A stretch of 64,000 nucleotides of DNA from Streptomyces sp. TG1A-60 (GTDB lineage: Bacteria; Actinomycetota; Actinomycetes; Streptomycetales; Streptomycetaceae). The position numbers were made by a program, and so were the translations under genes. The DNA is taken from contig NZ_CP147520.1 in assembly GCF_037201975.1 (NCBI RefSeq), forward strand, positions 6,696,001-6,760,000. Reading direction: 5' to 3'. Positions 1 through 9,473 of the stretch are shown here, one piece after another; within the stretch, counting starts at the first letter, position 1, and each line of letters opens with the position of its first letter. The notes under the pieces were generated by a model. That model ran no database searches, was not told the origin of the DNA, and saw only the letters and a program-made list of their open reading frames with translations.

Positions 1-1377
1 CAGGTGCCGCGCCGTGTCGGCGCCCATACGGGGGCCGGGCGCGGGGCGGTCGACGAGCAGCCGGTGGGCGACCGCGCGCGGGTTGGCGACCCCCGGCAGC
101 GGCAACCTCTTCGGCAGCGCGGAGACCGGCTCGAAGTCCTCGCCCAGCGGATGTCCCGGCAGCGCCTCCAGCTTCTTCATGATCGTGCGCCCGATGTGCC
201 GGAAGGTCGTCCACTTGCCGCCCGCGACGGACAGCATGCCGCCCCGGCCCTCGGTGACGACCGTTTCGCGCTTGGCCTTGGCGGTGTCGCCGGGCCCGCC
301 CGGCAGCACCCGCAGCCCCGCGAAGGCGTACGTGATCAGCTCACGGTCGAGCTGCTGGTCCCGGATGGAGAACGCGGCCTCGTCCAGGATCTGGGCTATG
401 TCCTTGTCGTCGACAGCGACGTCCGCCGGGTCGCCCTCGTACGCCTCGTCGGTCGTGCCGAGCAGCAGCATGTCCTCCCAGGGGAGGGCGAAGGTGATGC
501 GGTACTTGTCGATGGGGGTGGCGAGCGCGGCCTTCCACGGAGCCGTCCGCTTCAGCACCAGGTGGGCGCCCTTGGACAGCCGGATGGACGGAGCCGCGTT
601 CGGGTCCTCCATCTTGCGCAGGTGGTCGACCCACGGCCCGGTCGCGTTCAGCACCAGCCGCGCGCCGACCCCGAACTCGTCGCCGGTGAGCCGGTCGCGC
701 AGCTCGGCACCGGTGACCCGCCCCTTGGTGAAGCGCAGCCCGGTGACCTCGGCGTGGTTGAGCACCACCGCACCGGACTCGACGGCCCCGCGGACCGTCA
801 TCAGCGCCATCCGGGAGTCGTTCATCTGGTCGTCGCCGTACACGGCCACGGCCTTCAGGTTCTCGGTGCGCAGCTCGGGCACGTCCTGCGCGGCCTTGGC
901 GGGGGAGCGCAGGTGGCCGACGCCGTCACCGAACGCCGACAGCGCGGAGTAGGCGAAGACGCCCGCTCCGAGCTTCGCCGCGCCGTGCGGCCCGCCCTTG
1001 TACACGGGGAGGTAGAACGTGAGCGGGTTCGCCAGGTGGGGGGCCACCTGGCGGGAGACCGCACGGCGCTCGAAGTGGTTCTCCGCCACCAGTTTCACCG
1101 CGCCGGTCTGCAGATAGCGCAGACCGCCGTGGAGCAGCTTGGAGGAGGCGGAAGAGGTGGCACCGGCGAAGTCGCCGGCGTCGACCAGCGCCACCCTGAG
1201 CCCGGACTGCGCGGCGTGCCAGGCGGTGGAGATGCCCAGGATGCCGCCGCCGATCACGAGAAGGTCGTACGACGCCTTGGAGAGCTGCTCCCGGGTTCCG
1301 GCTCGGCTCGGGTTCGAGCCGGACGCCGGGTGCGTCCCCAGGGCAGGCAGGGTCTGCAGGGTGGACTGACTGGTCAT
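1..1377 (-). CDS. glpD: Glycerol-3-phosphate dehydrogenase (FAD), C-terminus cut by window edge
   Basis: Oxidises glycerol-3-phosphate to dihydroxyacetone phosphate at the membrane and passes electrons to the quinone pool. The ATG is at 1377; 459 codons are present with no stop before base 1, so about 80-110 residues of the usual 530-570 are missing. About 43 residues in comes the FAD-binding Rossmann motif VIGGGILGISTAWHAA, then the GlpD-typical SSKLLHGGLRYLQ segment and, near residue 380, GMLSVAGGKWTTFRHIG. It is the last of three reverse-strand genes, glpF-glpK-glpD, 63 bp after glpK, so it is probably cotranscribed from the promoter ahead of glpF. Family and context agree, so the call is secure. 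Confidence 0.95.
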   Translation of the reverse strand, partial: MTSQSTLQTLPALGTHPASGSNPSRAGTREQLSKASYDLLVIGGGILGISTAWHAAQSGLRVALVDAGDFAGATSSASSKLLHGGLRYLQTGAVKLVAENHFERRAVSRQVAPHLANPLTFYLPVYKGGPHGAAKLGAGVFAYSALSAFGDGVGHLRSPAKAAQDVPELRTENLKAVAVYGDDQMNDSRMALMTVRGAVESGAVVLNHAEVTGLRFTKGRVTGAELRDRLTGDEFGVGARLVLNATGPWVDHLRKMEDPNAAPSIRLSKGAHLVLKRTAPWKAALATPIDKYRITFALPWEDMLLLGTTDEAYEGDPADVAVDDKDIAQILDEAAFSIRDQQLDRELITYAFAGLRVLPGGPGDTAKAKRETVVTEGRGGMLSVAGGKWTTFRHIGRTIMKKLEALPGHPLGEDFEPVSALPKRLPLPGVANPRAVAHRLLVDRPAPGPRMGADTARHL

Positions 1378-1440
1378 GTCGGGTACTTACTCCTCATCAG
1401 AGCCGGGGGTGGGAGCCTTCGCGGCCCGTCTCAGCTCTCG

Positions 1441-3000
1441 TCAGTTCTCGTCCTCGAGCCAGCCCATGGTCCGCTCGACGGCCTTGAGCCAGCTCTTGTA
1501 CTCACGGTCGCGGATCTCCGCGTCCATGCGGGGGGTCCACTCGGCGGCCCGGCGCCAGTTGGCACGCAGGTCGTCGGTGCTGGTCCAGAAGCCGACGGCG
1601 AGACCGGCGGCGTAGGCGGCGCCGAGGCAGGTGGTCTCGGCGACCATGGGGCGCACCACGGGGGCGTCCAGGAAGTCCGAGAGGGTCTGCATCAGCAGGT
1701 TGTTGGAGGTCATGCCGCCGTCGACCTTGAGGGCCGCGAGTTCGACGCCGGAGTCCTTGGTCATGGCGTCGGTGATCTCACGGGTCTGCCAGGCCGTGGC
1801 CTCCAGGACGGCCCGCGCGAGGTGCGCCTTGGTGACGTACCGGGTGAGACCGGCGATCACACCGCGGGCGTCGGAACGCCAGTACGGGGCGAACAGACCG
1901 GAGAAGGCCGGCACGAAGTACGCGCCGCCGTTGTCCTCGACCGAGAGGGCGAGCGTCTCGATCTCGGCGGCGGTGGAGATGAGCCCCATCTGGTCGCGCA
2001 TCCACTGCACCAGCGAACCGGTGACGGCGATCGAGCCCTCAAGGGCGTAGACCGGCTTCTGGTCACCGATGCGGTAGCCCACCGTGGTCAGCAGCCCGGA
2101 GTACGAGTTGATGATCTTCTCGCCGGTGTTCATCAGCATGAACGTGCCGGTGCCGTACGTGGACTTGGCCTCGCCCTCGGCGAAACAGGTCTGGCCGAAC
2201 AGGGCCGCCTGCTGGTCGCCGAGCGCGGACGCGACCGGGATGCCGCCGAGCAGGTCGCCCAGCTTGCCGCCGGTGATCTCGCCGTACACCTCGGCGGAGG
2301 AACGGATCTCCGGCAGCATCGACACCGGGACGCCGATGGACTCGGCGATCTTCGGGTCCCACTCCAGGGTGTGGAGGTTCATCAGCATGGTGCGGGAGGC
2401 GTTGGTGACGTCGGTGACGTGCCTGCCGCCGTCGACGCCGCCGGTCAGGTTCCAGATGACCCAGCTGTCCATGGTGCCGAAGAGGATGTCGCCGGCCTCG
2501 GCGCGCTCACGCAGGCCCTCGACGTTGTCCAGCAGCCAGCGGGCCTTGGGACCGGCGAAGTAGCTCGCCAGCGGCAGGCCGGTCTCGCGGCGGAAGCGGT
2601 CCTGGCCGACGTTGCGGCCGAGTTCCCTGCAGAGCGCGTCGGTGCGGGTGTCCTGCCAGACGATGGCGTTGTGGACGGGCTCACCGGTGTTCTTGTCCCA
2701 GAGCAGCGTGGTCTCACGCTGGTTGGTGATGCCGATGGCCTTGATGTCGTCACGGGTGATGCCGGCCTTCTCGATGGCTCCGGCGACGACCTCCTGGACG
2801 TTCGTCCAGATCTCGGTGGCGTCGTGCTCGACCCAGCCCGGCTTCGGGAAGATCTGCTCGTGCTCCTTCTGGTCGACGGAGACGATACGGCCGTCCCGGT
2901 CGAACACGATGCAGCGGCTGGACGTGGTCCCCTGGTCGATGGCGGCGATGAACGGCCCATGGCCGTGGGATGCGATGCCGGCGGTGTGGGCGTCGGTCAC
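1441..3000 (-). CDS. glpK: Glycerol kinase
   Basis: Phosphorylates glycerol to glycerol-3-phosphate with ATP in the cytoplasm, trapping it after uptake. It is 519 residues, slightly longer than the usual ~500 because of a short N-terminal tail. FGGY-kinase signatures are present: [11 protein letters not shown] near the N-terminus, the GITNQRET segment, and the second domain with [27 protein letters not shown] and [17 protein letters not shown] at 3000 is preferred because an AGGAG lies six bases upstream; the longer frame from 3021 lacks one. It sits between glpF (99 bp upstream) and glpD in the same direction, as in the S. coelicolor gyl operon. Confidence 0.97.
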   Translation of the reverse strand: MTDAHTAGIASHGHGPFIAAIDQGTTSSRCIVFDRDGRIVSVDQKEHEQIFPKPGWVEHDATEIWTNVQEVVAGAIEKAGITRDDIKAIGITNQRETTLLWDKNTGEPVHNAIVWQDTRTDALCRELGRNVGQDRFRRETGLPLASYFAGPKARWLLDNVEGLRERAEAGDILFGTMDSWVIWNLTGGVDGGRHVTDVTNASRTMLMNLHTLEWDPKIAESIGVPVSMLPEIRSSAEVYGEITGGKLGDLLGGIPVASALGDQQAALFGQTCFAEGEAKSTYGTGTFMLMNTGEKIINSYSGLLTTVGYRIGDQKPVYALEGSIAVTGSLVQWMRDQMGLISTAAEIETLALSVEDNGGAYFVPAFSGLFAPYWRSDARGVIAGLTRYVTKAHLARAVLEATAWQTREITDAMTKDSGVELAALKVDGGMTSNNLLMQTLSDFLDAPVVRPMVAETTCLGAAYAAGLAVGFWTSTDDLRANWRRAAEWTPRMDAEIRDREYKSWLKAVERTMGWLEDEN

Positions 3001-3099
3001 GGTGTGCTCCTGAAAGTTCACTGGTCGAAGGGCTGTACTTACGGCGCGTGCTGAGCGTTTCGGGACATCATGTGGTTCCGGGATCAGCGGGTGGTGCTC

Positions 3100-3900
3100 T
3101 TAGACGAATGCGACGTTGTAGATACCCGCGGCGACAGCGGCGCCGATCAGGGGACCGGCCACCGGGACCCAGGCGTAGCTCCAGTCGGAGCCGCCCTTGT
3201 TGGGCAGGGGCAGCAGGGCGTGGACGATACGCGGACCGAGGTCACGAGCCGGGTTGATCGCGTAGCCGGTCGGGCCGCCGAGGGACAGACCGATGGCCAC
3301 CACGACGAGCGCGGTGATCAGGGCGCCGAGGGTGCCGAGGCCCTTGCCGCTGTCGTTCAGGCCCTGTGTCAGGACCGCCAGGACCAGGATCACGGTGCCG
3401 ATGACCTCGGTGGCGACGTTCTGCACCGCGTTGCGGATCTCGGGGCCGGTGGAGAAGACGCCGAGCACGGGGCCCGCGCCCTTCTCCCGGGCCTCGACGG
3501 CCTTGGCCTTGGTGGTCTCCGCACCCGGACCGCCGACGATCTCCCTGTCGGTGAGGTGGGCGTGGAACTGGCCGTAATAGGCGACCCAGACCAGAGCGGC
3601 ACCGATCATGGCGCCGAAGAGCTGCCCGCCCCAGTAGACCGGGACCTGGCTCCACGCGATGCCGTCGTCCTTCAGCGCGAGCGCGAGGGTCACGGCCGGG
3701 TTCAGGTGGGCGCCGGAGAGCGGCGCGGAGGTGTAGACGGCCGTCAGAACGGCGAAACCCCACCCGAAGGTGATGGCGAGCCAACCGGCGTTACGCGCCT
3801 TGGAGGCCTTGAGCGTCACGGCGGCGACCACTCCGCCGCCGAGCAGGATGAGTATGGCGGTACCGATGGTCTCGCCGATGAAGATGTCGGAGCTGGACAC
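3100..3900 (-). CDS. glpF: Glycerol uptake facilitator (aquaglyceroporin)
   Basis: MIP-family channel that lets glycerol diffuse through the cytoplasmic membrane. It has 266 residues, as expected. Both pore motifs are visible: [12 protein letters not shown] in the first half and [13 protein letters not shown] in the second; the Asp after the second NPAR is typical of glycerol facilitators rather than water-only aquaporins. The first membrane helix begins almost at the N-terminus. GTG at 3900 has AGGAG eight bases upstream; longer frames to 4164 cross the operator and terminator region. First gene of the glpFKD operon, with a GylR-like dyad at 4030-4046 upstream. Confidence 0.95.
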   Translation of the reverse strand: MSSSDIFIGETIGTAILILLGGGVVAAVTLKASKARNAGWLAITFGWGFAVLTAVYTSAPLSGAHLNPAVTLALALKDDGIAWSQVPVYWGGQLFGAMIGAALVWVAYYGQFHAHLTDREIVGGPGAETTKAKAVEAREKGAGPVLGVFSTGPEIRNAVQNVATEVIGTVILVLAVLTQGLNDSGKGLGTLGALITALVVVAIGLSLGGPTGYAINPARDLGPRIVHALLPLPNKGGSDWSYAWVPVAGPLIGAAVAAGIYNVAFV

Positions 3901-4029
3901 CCGCGACTCCTTTGTCCTTCGTCCAGGGGAAGGCGAACCCCGGGTCCCTACCGGAGGTCCGCGCCCTCGGGGGTGAGAGCTGTACCGGCCCTTGGCGTTG
4001 TCACACCCTAGCGTGGATTGCCGGTAGGT

Positions 4030-4046
4030 GTTCGACAATGCCGACC
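4030..4046. promoter_or_regulatory. Putative GylR operator ahead of glpF
   Basis: GTTCGACAATGCCGACC is an imperfect 17-bp dyad differing in two positions from the near-perfect dyad in front of gylR (5045-5061). It lies 130 bp upstream of glpF, where an IclR-type regulator of the glycerol operon would act. The assignment rests on the match between the two sites and the gene context. Confidence 0.65.
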
Positions 4047-4163
4047 GATGGACGGGAGTCTCGCTGCGGCGTGAGTGCCTAGTCAAGGGTCCTGTTATCG
4101 AAAACGCGATCGTTATTGATCGAAGTGGCTCATCGATCTTTCGACGACTGGTAGGGGGGCGCA

Positions 4164-4205
4164 CCGGGAAGGCCGGGGCGCCTGGCGGCGCCCCGGCCTT
4201 CCCGG
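4164..4205 (-). terminator. Strong hairpin terminator after gylR
   Basis: A 19-bp perfect GC-rich stem (4164-4182 with 4187-4205) and a four-base loop TGGC, just beyond the gylR stop at 4228 in the reverse direction. There is no U-tract, as is common in Streptomyces. It should separate gylR transcripts from the glpFKD promoter downstream. Confidence 0.8.
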
Positions 4206-4227
4206 GTCTGGCGGTGGCGTACGGCGG

Positions 4228-4992
4228 TCAGAACCGCCCGGCGCCCAGGTCCCGTGACACCGCGCGGGCGCAGTCCCGTACGGCCGCGATCAGCTCGGGG
4301 CGCAGCTCGCCCTCCCGGCACAACCGCTCCACGGCGCCGGTGACGCCGACCGCACCGACGGGCATGCGCCGCCGGTCGTGGATGGGGGCGGCGATGGACG
4401 CGACGCCCTCCCAGGTCTCCTCGACGTCGGCCGCGTACCCGCGCGCGCGGGTGATGTCCAGGACGCTCTCGAAGTCACCGAGCTCGTAGACGGTCCGCTC
4501 GGTGAACGCCTCGCGCTCGCTCTCCAGGACCTCGCTGTGCGCCACGGGGTCGTACGCCGCGAGGACCTTGCCCAGGGCCGTGGAGTGCAGCGGCTGCATG
4601 GCTCCTATCTCCAGGACCTGCCGGCTGTCGTCGGGCCGGAAGACGTGGTGCACGATCAGCACGCCCTGTTGGTGCAGCACCCCCAGGTGGACGCTCTCGC
4701 CGCTGGAGCGGGCCAGGTCGTCCGTCCAGACCAGGGCGCGGGCGCGCAGCTCGTGGACGTCGAGATAGGTGGTCCCGAGCCGTAGCAGCTCGGCCCCCAG
4801 CTGATAGCGCCCGGAGGCGTCGTCCTGCTCGACGAAGCCCTCCTGCTGGAGGGTGCGCAGTATGCCGTGGGCGGTGCCCTTGGCCAGGCCCAGCGACGAG
4901 GCGATGTCCGACAGGCCGAGCCGTCGCTCGCCGCCCCCGAGCAGCCGCAGCATCGCGGCCGCCCGTTCGAGCGACTGGATGTTCCGTGCCAT
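4228..4992 (-). CDS. gylR: IclR-family regulator of glycerol operon (GylR-like)
   Basis: DNA-binding regulator of glycerol catabolism. It has 254 residues: a winged helix-turn-helix at about 5-65 (SLERAAAMLRLL, GLSDIASSLGLAKGTAHGIL) and an IclR effector domain at about 75-250 with HSTALGKVLAA and GYAADVEETWEGVASIAAPI. The ATG at 4992 is preceded by GGAGG and AGGA; the frame could extend to 5871 but lacks coding character there. Its position upstream of glpF-glpK-glpD in the same direction matches gylR of S. coelicolor, which represses its own operon and the structural genes and is relieved on glycerol. Two matching dyads (4030-4046, 5045-5061) support autoregulation and operon control. Confidence 0.92.
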   Translation of the reverse strand: MARNIQSLERAAAMLRLLGGGERRLGLSDIASSLGLAKGTAHGILRTLQQEGFVEQDDASGRYQLGAELLRLGTTYLDVHELRARALVWTDDLARSSGESVHLGVLHQQGVLIVHHVFRPDDSRQVLEIGAMQPLHSTALGKVLAAYDPVAHSEVLESEREAFTERTVYELGDFESVLDITRARGYAADVEETWEGVASIAAPIHDRRRMPVGAVGVTGAVERLCREGELRPELIAAVRDCARAVSRDLGAGRF

Positions 4993-5044
4993 CGCCGTCC
5001 TGCCTCCGTCCCCTTCGACCGCCGTACGCGAGTGAACTTCCATC

Positions 5045-5061
5045 GTTCGGCAATGCCGAAC
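5045..5061. promoter_or_regulatory. Putative GylR operator ahead of gylR
   Basis: GTTCGGCAATGCCGAAC is a 17-bp palindrome apart from the central base pair, 52 bp upstream of the gylR start. A second TCGTTGCCGACC half-site-like sequence follows at 5070-5081. The related dyad at 4030-4046 ahead of glpF suggests the same protein binds both. Confidence 0.7.
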
Positions 5062-5416
5062 ACTACCGGTCGTTGCCGACCTCTCGCTAATGGCCGTCAG
5101 TACCTTTTCGGCCATGTGGCTCGCCCGGTGACGTTCCCGTGCCCGAGGCGTGCCCGTGCCGTGCCGTGCCTGTGTCGTGCCCACCGGTGTCCACCGGTGT
5201 CCACCCGATGATCGTGCGGTGTTCGTACGGTGCGGCCCGGCGCCGAGCGCGCGTGCGTCGTCGGAGTAAACCGCACCCGGTCGTCCACGCCACGCCACGC
5301 CCGTCCGTCCCGTGGACTGCCCTGACCATCCGCGGCGCTCCGGGCTACCCTGGCGGCGTGCGGCTTCCACGGGAAGTCGCAAAGCCGACAGCCGTCGCAC
5401 TCCAGGGAGCAGCTCC
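5062..5416 (+). other. Untranslated region upstream of metH
   Basis: No gene is credible here. A modest hairpin, CGGCTT (5361-5366) with AAGCCG (5382-5387), can be extended by GTGCG/CGCAC pairing (5358-5362, 5396-5400) just upstream of the metH ribosome-binding site. The conserved boxes of cobalamin, SAM or SAH riboswitches were looked for by eye and not seen. The metH promoter must lie here but no clear -35/-10 pair was found. Confidence 0.4.
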
Positions 5417-8400
5417 ATGGCCTCGTCGCCGAACCCGTCCCCCTCGTCCGCCGCCGCCGGCCGGGCCCGATCCGACGCACTGCGCGAGGCCCTCGCGACC
5501 CGCGTGGTGGTCGCCGACGGCGCGATGGGCACGATGCTCCAGGCGCAGGACCCGACGCTCGAGGACTTCGAGAACCTCGAAGGCTGCAACGAGATCCTGA
5601 ACCTCACCCGCCCCGACATCGTGCGCTCCGTCCACGAGGCGTACTTCGAGGTCGGCGTCGACTGTGTCGAGACCAACACCTTCGGGGCCAACCACTCCGC
5701 CCTCGGCGAGTACGACATCCCCGAGCGCGTGTACGAACTGTCCGAGGCCGGTGCCCGGATCGCCCGCGAGGTCGCCGACGAGTTCACCACCTCGACCGGA
5801 CGGCAGCGCTGGGTCCTCGGCTCCATGGGCCCCGGCACCAAGCTGCCGACCCTCGGCCACGCCCCGTACACCCTCCTGCGCGACGCCTACCAGCAGAACG
5901 CCGAGGGCATGATCGCGGGCGGCGCCGACGCGCTGCTCGTCGAGACCACCCAGGACCTCCTCCAGACCAAGGCCGCGGTCCTCGGCTCCCGCCGTGCCCT
6001 GGACACCCTGGGCGTCGATCTGCCGCTGATCGTCTCGGTGACCGTCGAGACCACCGGCACGATGCTGCTCGGCTCCGAGATCGGCGCCGCGCTCACCGCG
6101 CTGGAGCCGCTCGGCATCGACATGATCGGCCTGAACTGCGCCACCGGCCCGGCCGAGATGAGCGAACACCTGCGCTATCTCGCCCGGCACTCCCGCATCC
6201 CCCTGTCCTGCATGCCGAACGCGGGTCTGCCGGTCCTAGGCAAGGACGGCGCCCACTACCCGCTGACGGCCCCGGAGCTGGCCGACGCCCAGGAGACCTT
6301 CGTACGCGAGTACGGCCTCTCCCTCATCGGCGGCTGCTGCGGCACCACCCCCGAGCATCTGCGCCAGGTCGTCGACCGCGTCCGGGACCTCGCCCCCACC
6401 GCGCGGGACCCGCGCCCCGAACCCGGCGCCGCCTCCCTCTACCAGACGGTCCCCTTCCGTCAGGACACCTCCTACCTGGCCATCGGCGAGCGCACGAACG
6501 CCAACGGCTCGAAGAAGTTCCGCGAGGCCATGCTGGAGGGCCGCTGGGACGACTGTGTCGAGATGGCCCGCGACCAGATCCGCGAGGGCGCCCACCTGCT
6601 CGACCTGTGTGTCGACTACGTGGGCCGCGACGGCGTCGCCGACATGGCCGAACTCGCCGGCCGCTTCGCCACCGCCTCCACCCTCCCCATCGTCCTCGAC
6701 TCCACCGAAGTGCCCGTTATCCAGGCCGGGTTGGAGAAGCTGGGCGGGCGCGCGGTCATCAACTCCGTCAACTACGAGGACGGCGACGGTCCCGAGTCCC
6801 GCTTCGCCAAGGTCACCCGGCTCGCGCGGGAGCACGGTGCCGCGCTGATCGCGCTGACCATCGACGAGGAGGGCCAGGCCCGCACCCCGCAGAAGAAGGT
6901 CGAGATCGCCGAACGGCTGATCGAGGACCTGACCGGGAACTGGGGCATCCACGAGTCGGACATCCTCATCGACACCCTGACCTTCACCATCTGCACCGGC
7001 CAGGAGGAGTCCCGCAAGGACGGCATCGCGACCATCGAGGCGATCCGCGAACTCAAGCGCCGCCACCCGGACGTCCAGACCACCCTCGGTCTGTCGAACA
7101 TCTCCTTCGGCCTCAACCCGGCCGCACGCATCCTCCTCAACTCCGTCTTCCTCGACGAGTGTGTGAAGGCCGGCCTGGACTCGGCGATCGTGCACGCCTC
7201 CAAGATCCTGCCGATCGCCCGCTTCGACGAGGAGCAGGTCACCACCGCCCTCGACCTGATCCACGACCGCCGCGCCGAGGGCTACGACCCACTGCAGAAG
7301 CTGATGGCGCTGTTCGAGGGCGCCACCGCCAAGTCGTTGAAGGCGGGCAAGGCCGAGGAACTGGCCGCTCTCCCGCTGGAGGAGCGCCTCAAGCGCCGCA
7401 TCATCGACGGCGAGAAGAACGGCCTGGAGGCCGACCTCGACGAGGCCCTGGAGGCTCGTCCCGCCCTGGACATCGTCAACGAGACCCTCCTGGACGGCAT
7501 GAAGGTCGTCGGCGAGCTGTTCGGCTCCGGCCAGATGCAGCTGCCGTTCGTCCTGCAGTCCGCCGAGGTCATGAAGACGGCGGTGGCCCACCTCGAACCG
7601 CACATGGAGAAGTCGGACGCCGAGGGCAAGGGCACCATCGTGCTGGCGACCGTGCGCGGCGACGTCCACGACATCGGCAAGAACCTCGTCGACATCATCC
7701 TGTCCAACAACGGCTACACGGTTGTCAACCTCGGCATCAAGCAGCCGGTCTCCGCGATCCTGGACGCCGCCGCCGAGCACCGCGCCGACGTCATCGGCAT
7801 GTCCGGGCTCCTGGTGAAGTCCACGGTGATCATGAAGGAGAACCTGGAGGAGCTGAACCAGCGCGGCCTGGCCGCCGACTACCCGGTCATCCTCGGCGGC
7901 GCCGCCCTGACCCGCGCCTACGTCGAGCAGGACCTGCACGAGGTCTACGAGGGCGAGGTCCGCTACGCCCGCGACGCCTTCGAGGGCCTGCGCCTGATGG
8001 ACGCCCTCATCGGCGTCAAGCGCGGTGTGCCCGGGGCGAAGCTGCCCGAGCTGAAGCAGCGCCGGGTCCGGGCGACGGCCGCGACCACCGTGATCGAGGA
8101 GCGCCCGGAGGAAGGCCACGTACGCTCCGACGTCGCGACCGACAACCCGGTCCCCGCACCGCCGTTCTGGGGCACCCGCGTCATCAAGGGCATCCAGCTC
8201 AAGGAGTACGCCACCTGGCTCGACGAGGACGCCCTCTTCAAGGGCCAGTGGGGACTCAAGCAGGCCCGCACCGGCGACGGACCGAGCTATGAGGAACTCG
8301 TCGAGACCGAGGGCCGGCCCCGGCTGCGCGGCCTGCTGGACAAGCTCCAGACCGAGAACCTCCTCGAAGCGGCCGTCGTCCACGGCTACTTCCCGTGTGT

Positions 8401-8944
8401 GTCCAAGGACGACGACCTGATCATCCTGGACGACGCCGGTAACGAACGCACCCGCTTCTCCTTCCCCCGCCAGCGCCGTGGCCGCCGGCTGTGCCTGGCC
8501 GACTTCTTCCGCCCGGAGGAGTCCGGCGAGAAGGACGTCGTCGGCCTCCAGGTCGTCACCGTCGGCTCCCGCATCGGCGAGGAGACCGCCAAGCTCTTCG
8601 AGGCCAACTCCTACCGCGACTACCTCGAACTCCACGGCCTGTCCGTGCAGTTGGCCGAGGCACTCGCCGAGTACTGGCACGCGCGGGTCCGTTCGGAGCT
8701 TGGCTTCGCAGGGGAGGACCCCGCCGCGATCGAGGACATGTTCGACCTCAAGTACCGAGGCGCCCGCTTCTCCCTCGGCTACGGCGCCTGCCCCAACCTG
8801 GAGGACCGCGCCAAGATCGCCGAACTCCTCGACCCCGAGCGCATCGGCGTCCACCTCTCCGAGGAGTTCCAGCTCCACCCCGAGCAGTCCACGGACGCGA
8901 TCGTCATCCACCACCCCGAGGCCAAGTACTTCAACGCGCGCTAG
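5417..8944 (+). CDS. metH: Cobalamin-dependent methionine synthase
   Basis: Transfers a methyl group from 5-methyltetrahydrofolate through cobalamin to homocysteine, making methionine. With 1175 residues, all four modules are present in order: homocysteine/zinc domain with zinc ligands Cys241 (GLNCATG) and Cys307-Cys308 (GGCCGTTPEH); pterin domain with IGERTNANGSKKFREAM; cobalamin domain with DVHDIGKNL, whose His751 is the lower axial ligand; and the C-terminal AdoMet reactivation domain with RFSLGYGACPNLEDRAKI. The ATG at 5417 has GGGAG eight bases upstream; the frame extends to 5312 but that part is not conserved in style. Single-gene unit, divergent from gylR. Confidence 0.97.
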   Translation: MASSPNPSPSSAAAGRARSDALREALATRVVVADGAMGTMLQAQDPTLEDFENLEGCNEILNLTRPDIVRSVHEAYFEVGVDCVETNTFGANHSALGEYDIPERVYELSEAGARIAREVADEFTTSTGRQRWVLGSMGPGTKLPTLGHAPYTLLRDAYQQNAEGMIAGGADALLVETTQDLLQTKAAVLGSRRALDTLGVDLPLIVSVTVETTGTMLLGSEIGAALTALEPLGIDMIGLNCATGPAEMSEHLRYLARHSRIPLSCMPNAGLPVLGKDGAHYPLTAPELADAQETFVREYGLSLIGGCCGTTPEHLRQVVDRVRDLAPTARDPRPEPGAASLYQTVPFRQDTSYLAIGERTNANGSKKFREAMLEGRWDDCVEMARDQIREGAHLLDLCVDYVGRDGVADMAELAGRFATASTLPIVLDSTEVPVIQAGLEKLGGRAVINSVNYEDGDGPESRFAKVTRLAREHGAALIALTIDEEGQARTPQKKVEIAERLIEDLTGNWGIHESDILIDTLTFTICTGQEESRKDGIATIEAIRELKRRHPDVQTTLGLSNISFGLNPAARILLNSVFLDECVKAGLDSAIVHASKILPIARFDEEQVTTALDLIHDRRAEGYDPLQKLMALFEGATAKSLKAGKAEELAALPLEERLKRRIIDGEKNGLEADLDEALEARPALDIVNETLLDGMKVVGELFGSGQMQLPFVLQSAEVMKTAVAHLEPHMEKSDAEGKGTIVLATVRGDVHDIGKNLVDIILSNNGYTVVNLGIKQPVSAILDAAAEHRADVIGMSGLLVKSTVIMKENLEELNQRGLAADYPVILGGAALTRAYVEQDLHEVYEGEVRYARDAFEGLRLMDALIGVKRGVPGAKLPELKQRRVRATAATTVIEERPEEGHVRSDVATDNPVPAPPFWGTRVIKGIQLKEYATWLDEDALFKGQWGLKQARTGDGPSYEELVETEGRPRLRGLLDKLQTENLLEAAVVHGYFPCVSKDDDLIILDDAGNERTRFSFPRQRRGRRLCLADFFRPEESGEKDVVGLQVVTVGSRIGEETAKLFEANSYRDYLELHGLSVQLAEALAEYWHARVRSELGFAGEDPAAIEDMFDLKYRGARFSLGYGACPNLEDRAKIAELLDPERIGVHLSEEFQLHPEQSTDAIVIHHPEAKYFNAR

Positions 8945-9099
8945 TAGGGCTTCGTTAGGTGCGGACCCGCCGAGTGGCGCCGGGCTTTGGCGGCGCCCGG
9001 CCCTCGGTCACGACCTGCGGAAACCGCCGTGGCTCGGGCGTCGTCCGTTCCACCGCGTCGTCGAATCGCCGCAGTTCAGCGCCACCTAACGGAGTACTA
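8942..9099. repeat. Inverted-repeat-bounded segment after metH
   Basis: CGTTAGGTG (8953-8961) is repeated inverted as CACCTAACG (9083-9091), and outside it TAGTA (8942-8946, including the metH stop) is matched by TACTA (9095-9099). About 120 bp of GC-rich sequence lies between. This may be the ends of a small element or a long terminator-like structure; no target duplication was found. Confidence 0.4.
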
Positions 9100-9126
9100 C
9101 CAGGGCGTTCTTCGAAGATCCCGTCT

Positions 9127-9237
9127 GGCTCGCGGCGTCTGGCACGGCACCGCGCCGCGTTGTCGGGATCGCCCGCGTACGCCCGGTACGCGGGCGACCC
9201 TCCGCCTTGCGACGCACCGCCCCAGACGCCGCGAGCC
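9127..9237. repeat. Palindromic dispersed repeat, related to the element at 14643-14828
   Basis: A 16-bp perfect outer repeat (9127-9142 with 9222-9237) encloses a 12-bp perfect inner hairpin (9169-9180 with 9186-9197, loop GCCCG). Between the arms lie CCTCCGCCTTGC (9199-9210) and GCGTTGTCG (9157-9165), both found in opposite orientation in the MITE-like element at 14724-14735 and 14766-14774. The whole 8945-9473 interval has no credible gene. Confidence 0.6.
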
Positions 9238-9416
9238 CGCCCTCCGGGCGGACGACGCTACCTTCGCAACACGTCCTGGGGCCGCGACAGGCGACGTTCG
9301 CCCCGTCGCGACGCTGGTCGTCCTGCCCTGTGAGGCCGACAACGCCTGGTCAGCGGTCCGACACGTTCGTCGGCCGGGCAATCGGTCGGACGGCGTCGTA
9401 CACTGGTCGGTCCACC

Positions 9417-9449
9417 GCAGGCCGGTTCCCCACCCGGGAACCGGCCTGC
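9417..9449 (+). promoter_or_regulatory. 14-bp hairpin just upstream of the HAD gene RBS
   Basis: GCAGGCCGGTTCCC (9417-9430) pairs perfectly with 9436-9449 around the loop CACCC, and the GGAGG ribosome-binding site starts 11 bases later at 9461. A hairpin this strong in a leader could act as an attenuator, a transcript stabiliser or a terminator of upstream transcription. Confidence 0.5.
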
Positions 9450-9473
9450 TCGTCCCACAAGGAGGTGCGCCGG

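Noticed and set aside
4..3054. A 1016-residue forward reading frame opposite glpD and glpK
   Set aside because: It is the antisense shadow of two clear genes; its composition (Gly/Arg/Val-rich, no domains) comes from GC-biased third positions on the other strand.
5062..5416. A cobalamin or SAH riboswitch in front of metH
   Set aside because: The leader has only a weak hairpin; the conserved boxes of these riboswitches were not found by eye.
6236..8914. An 892-residue reverse frame opposite metH
   Set aside because: It is an antisense shadow of a gene with all catalytic motifs intact, and has no motif of its own.
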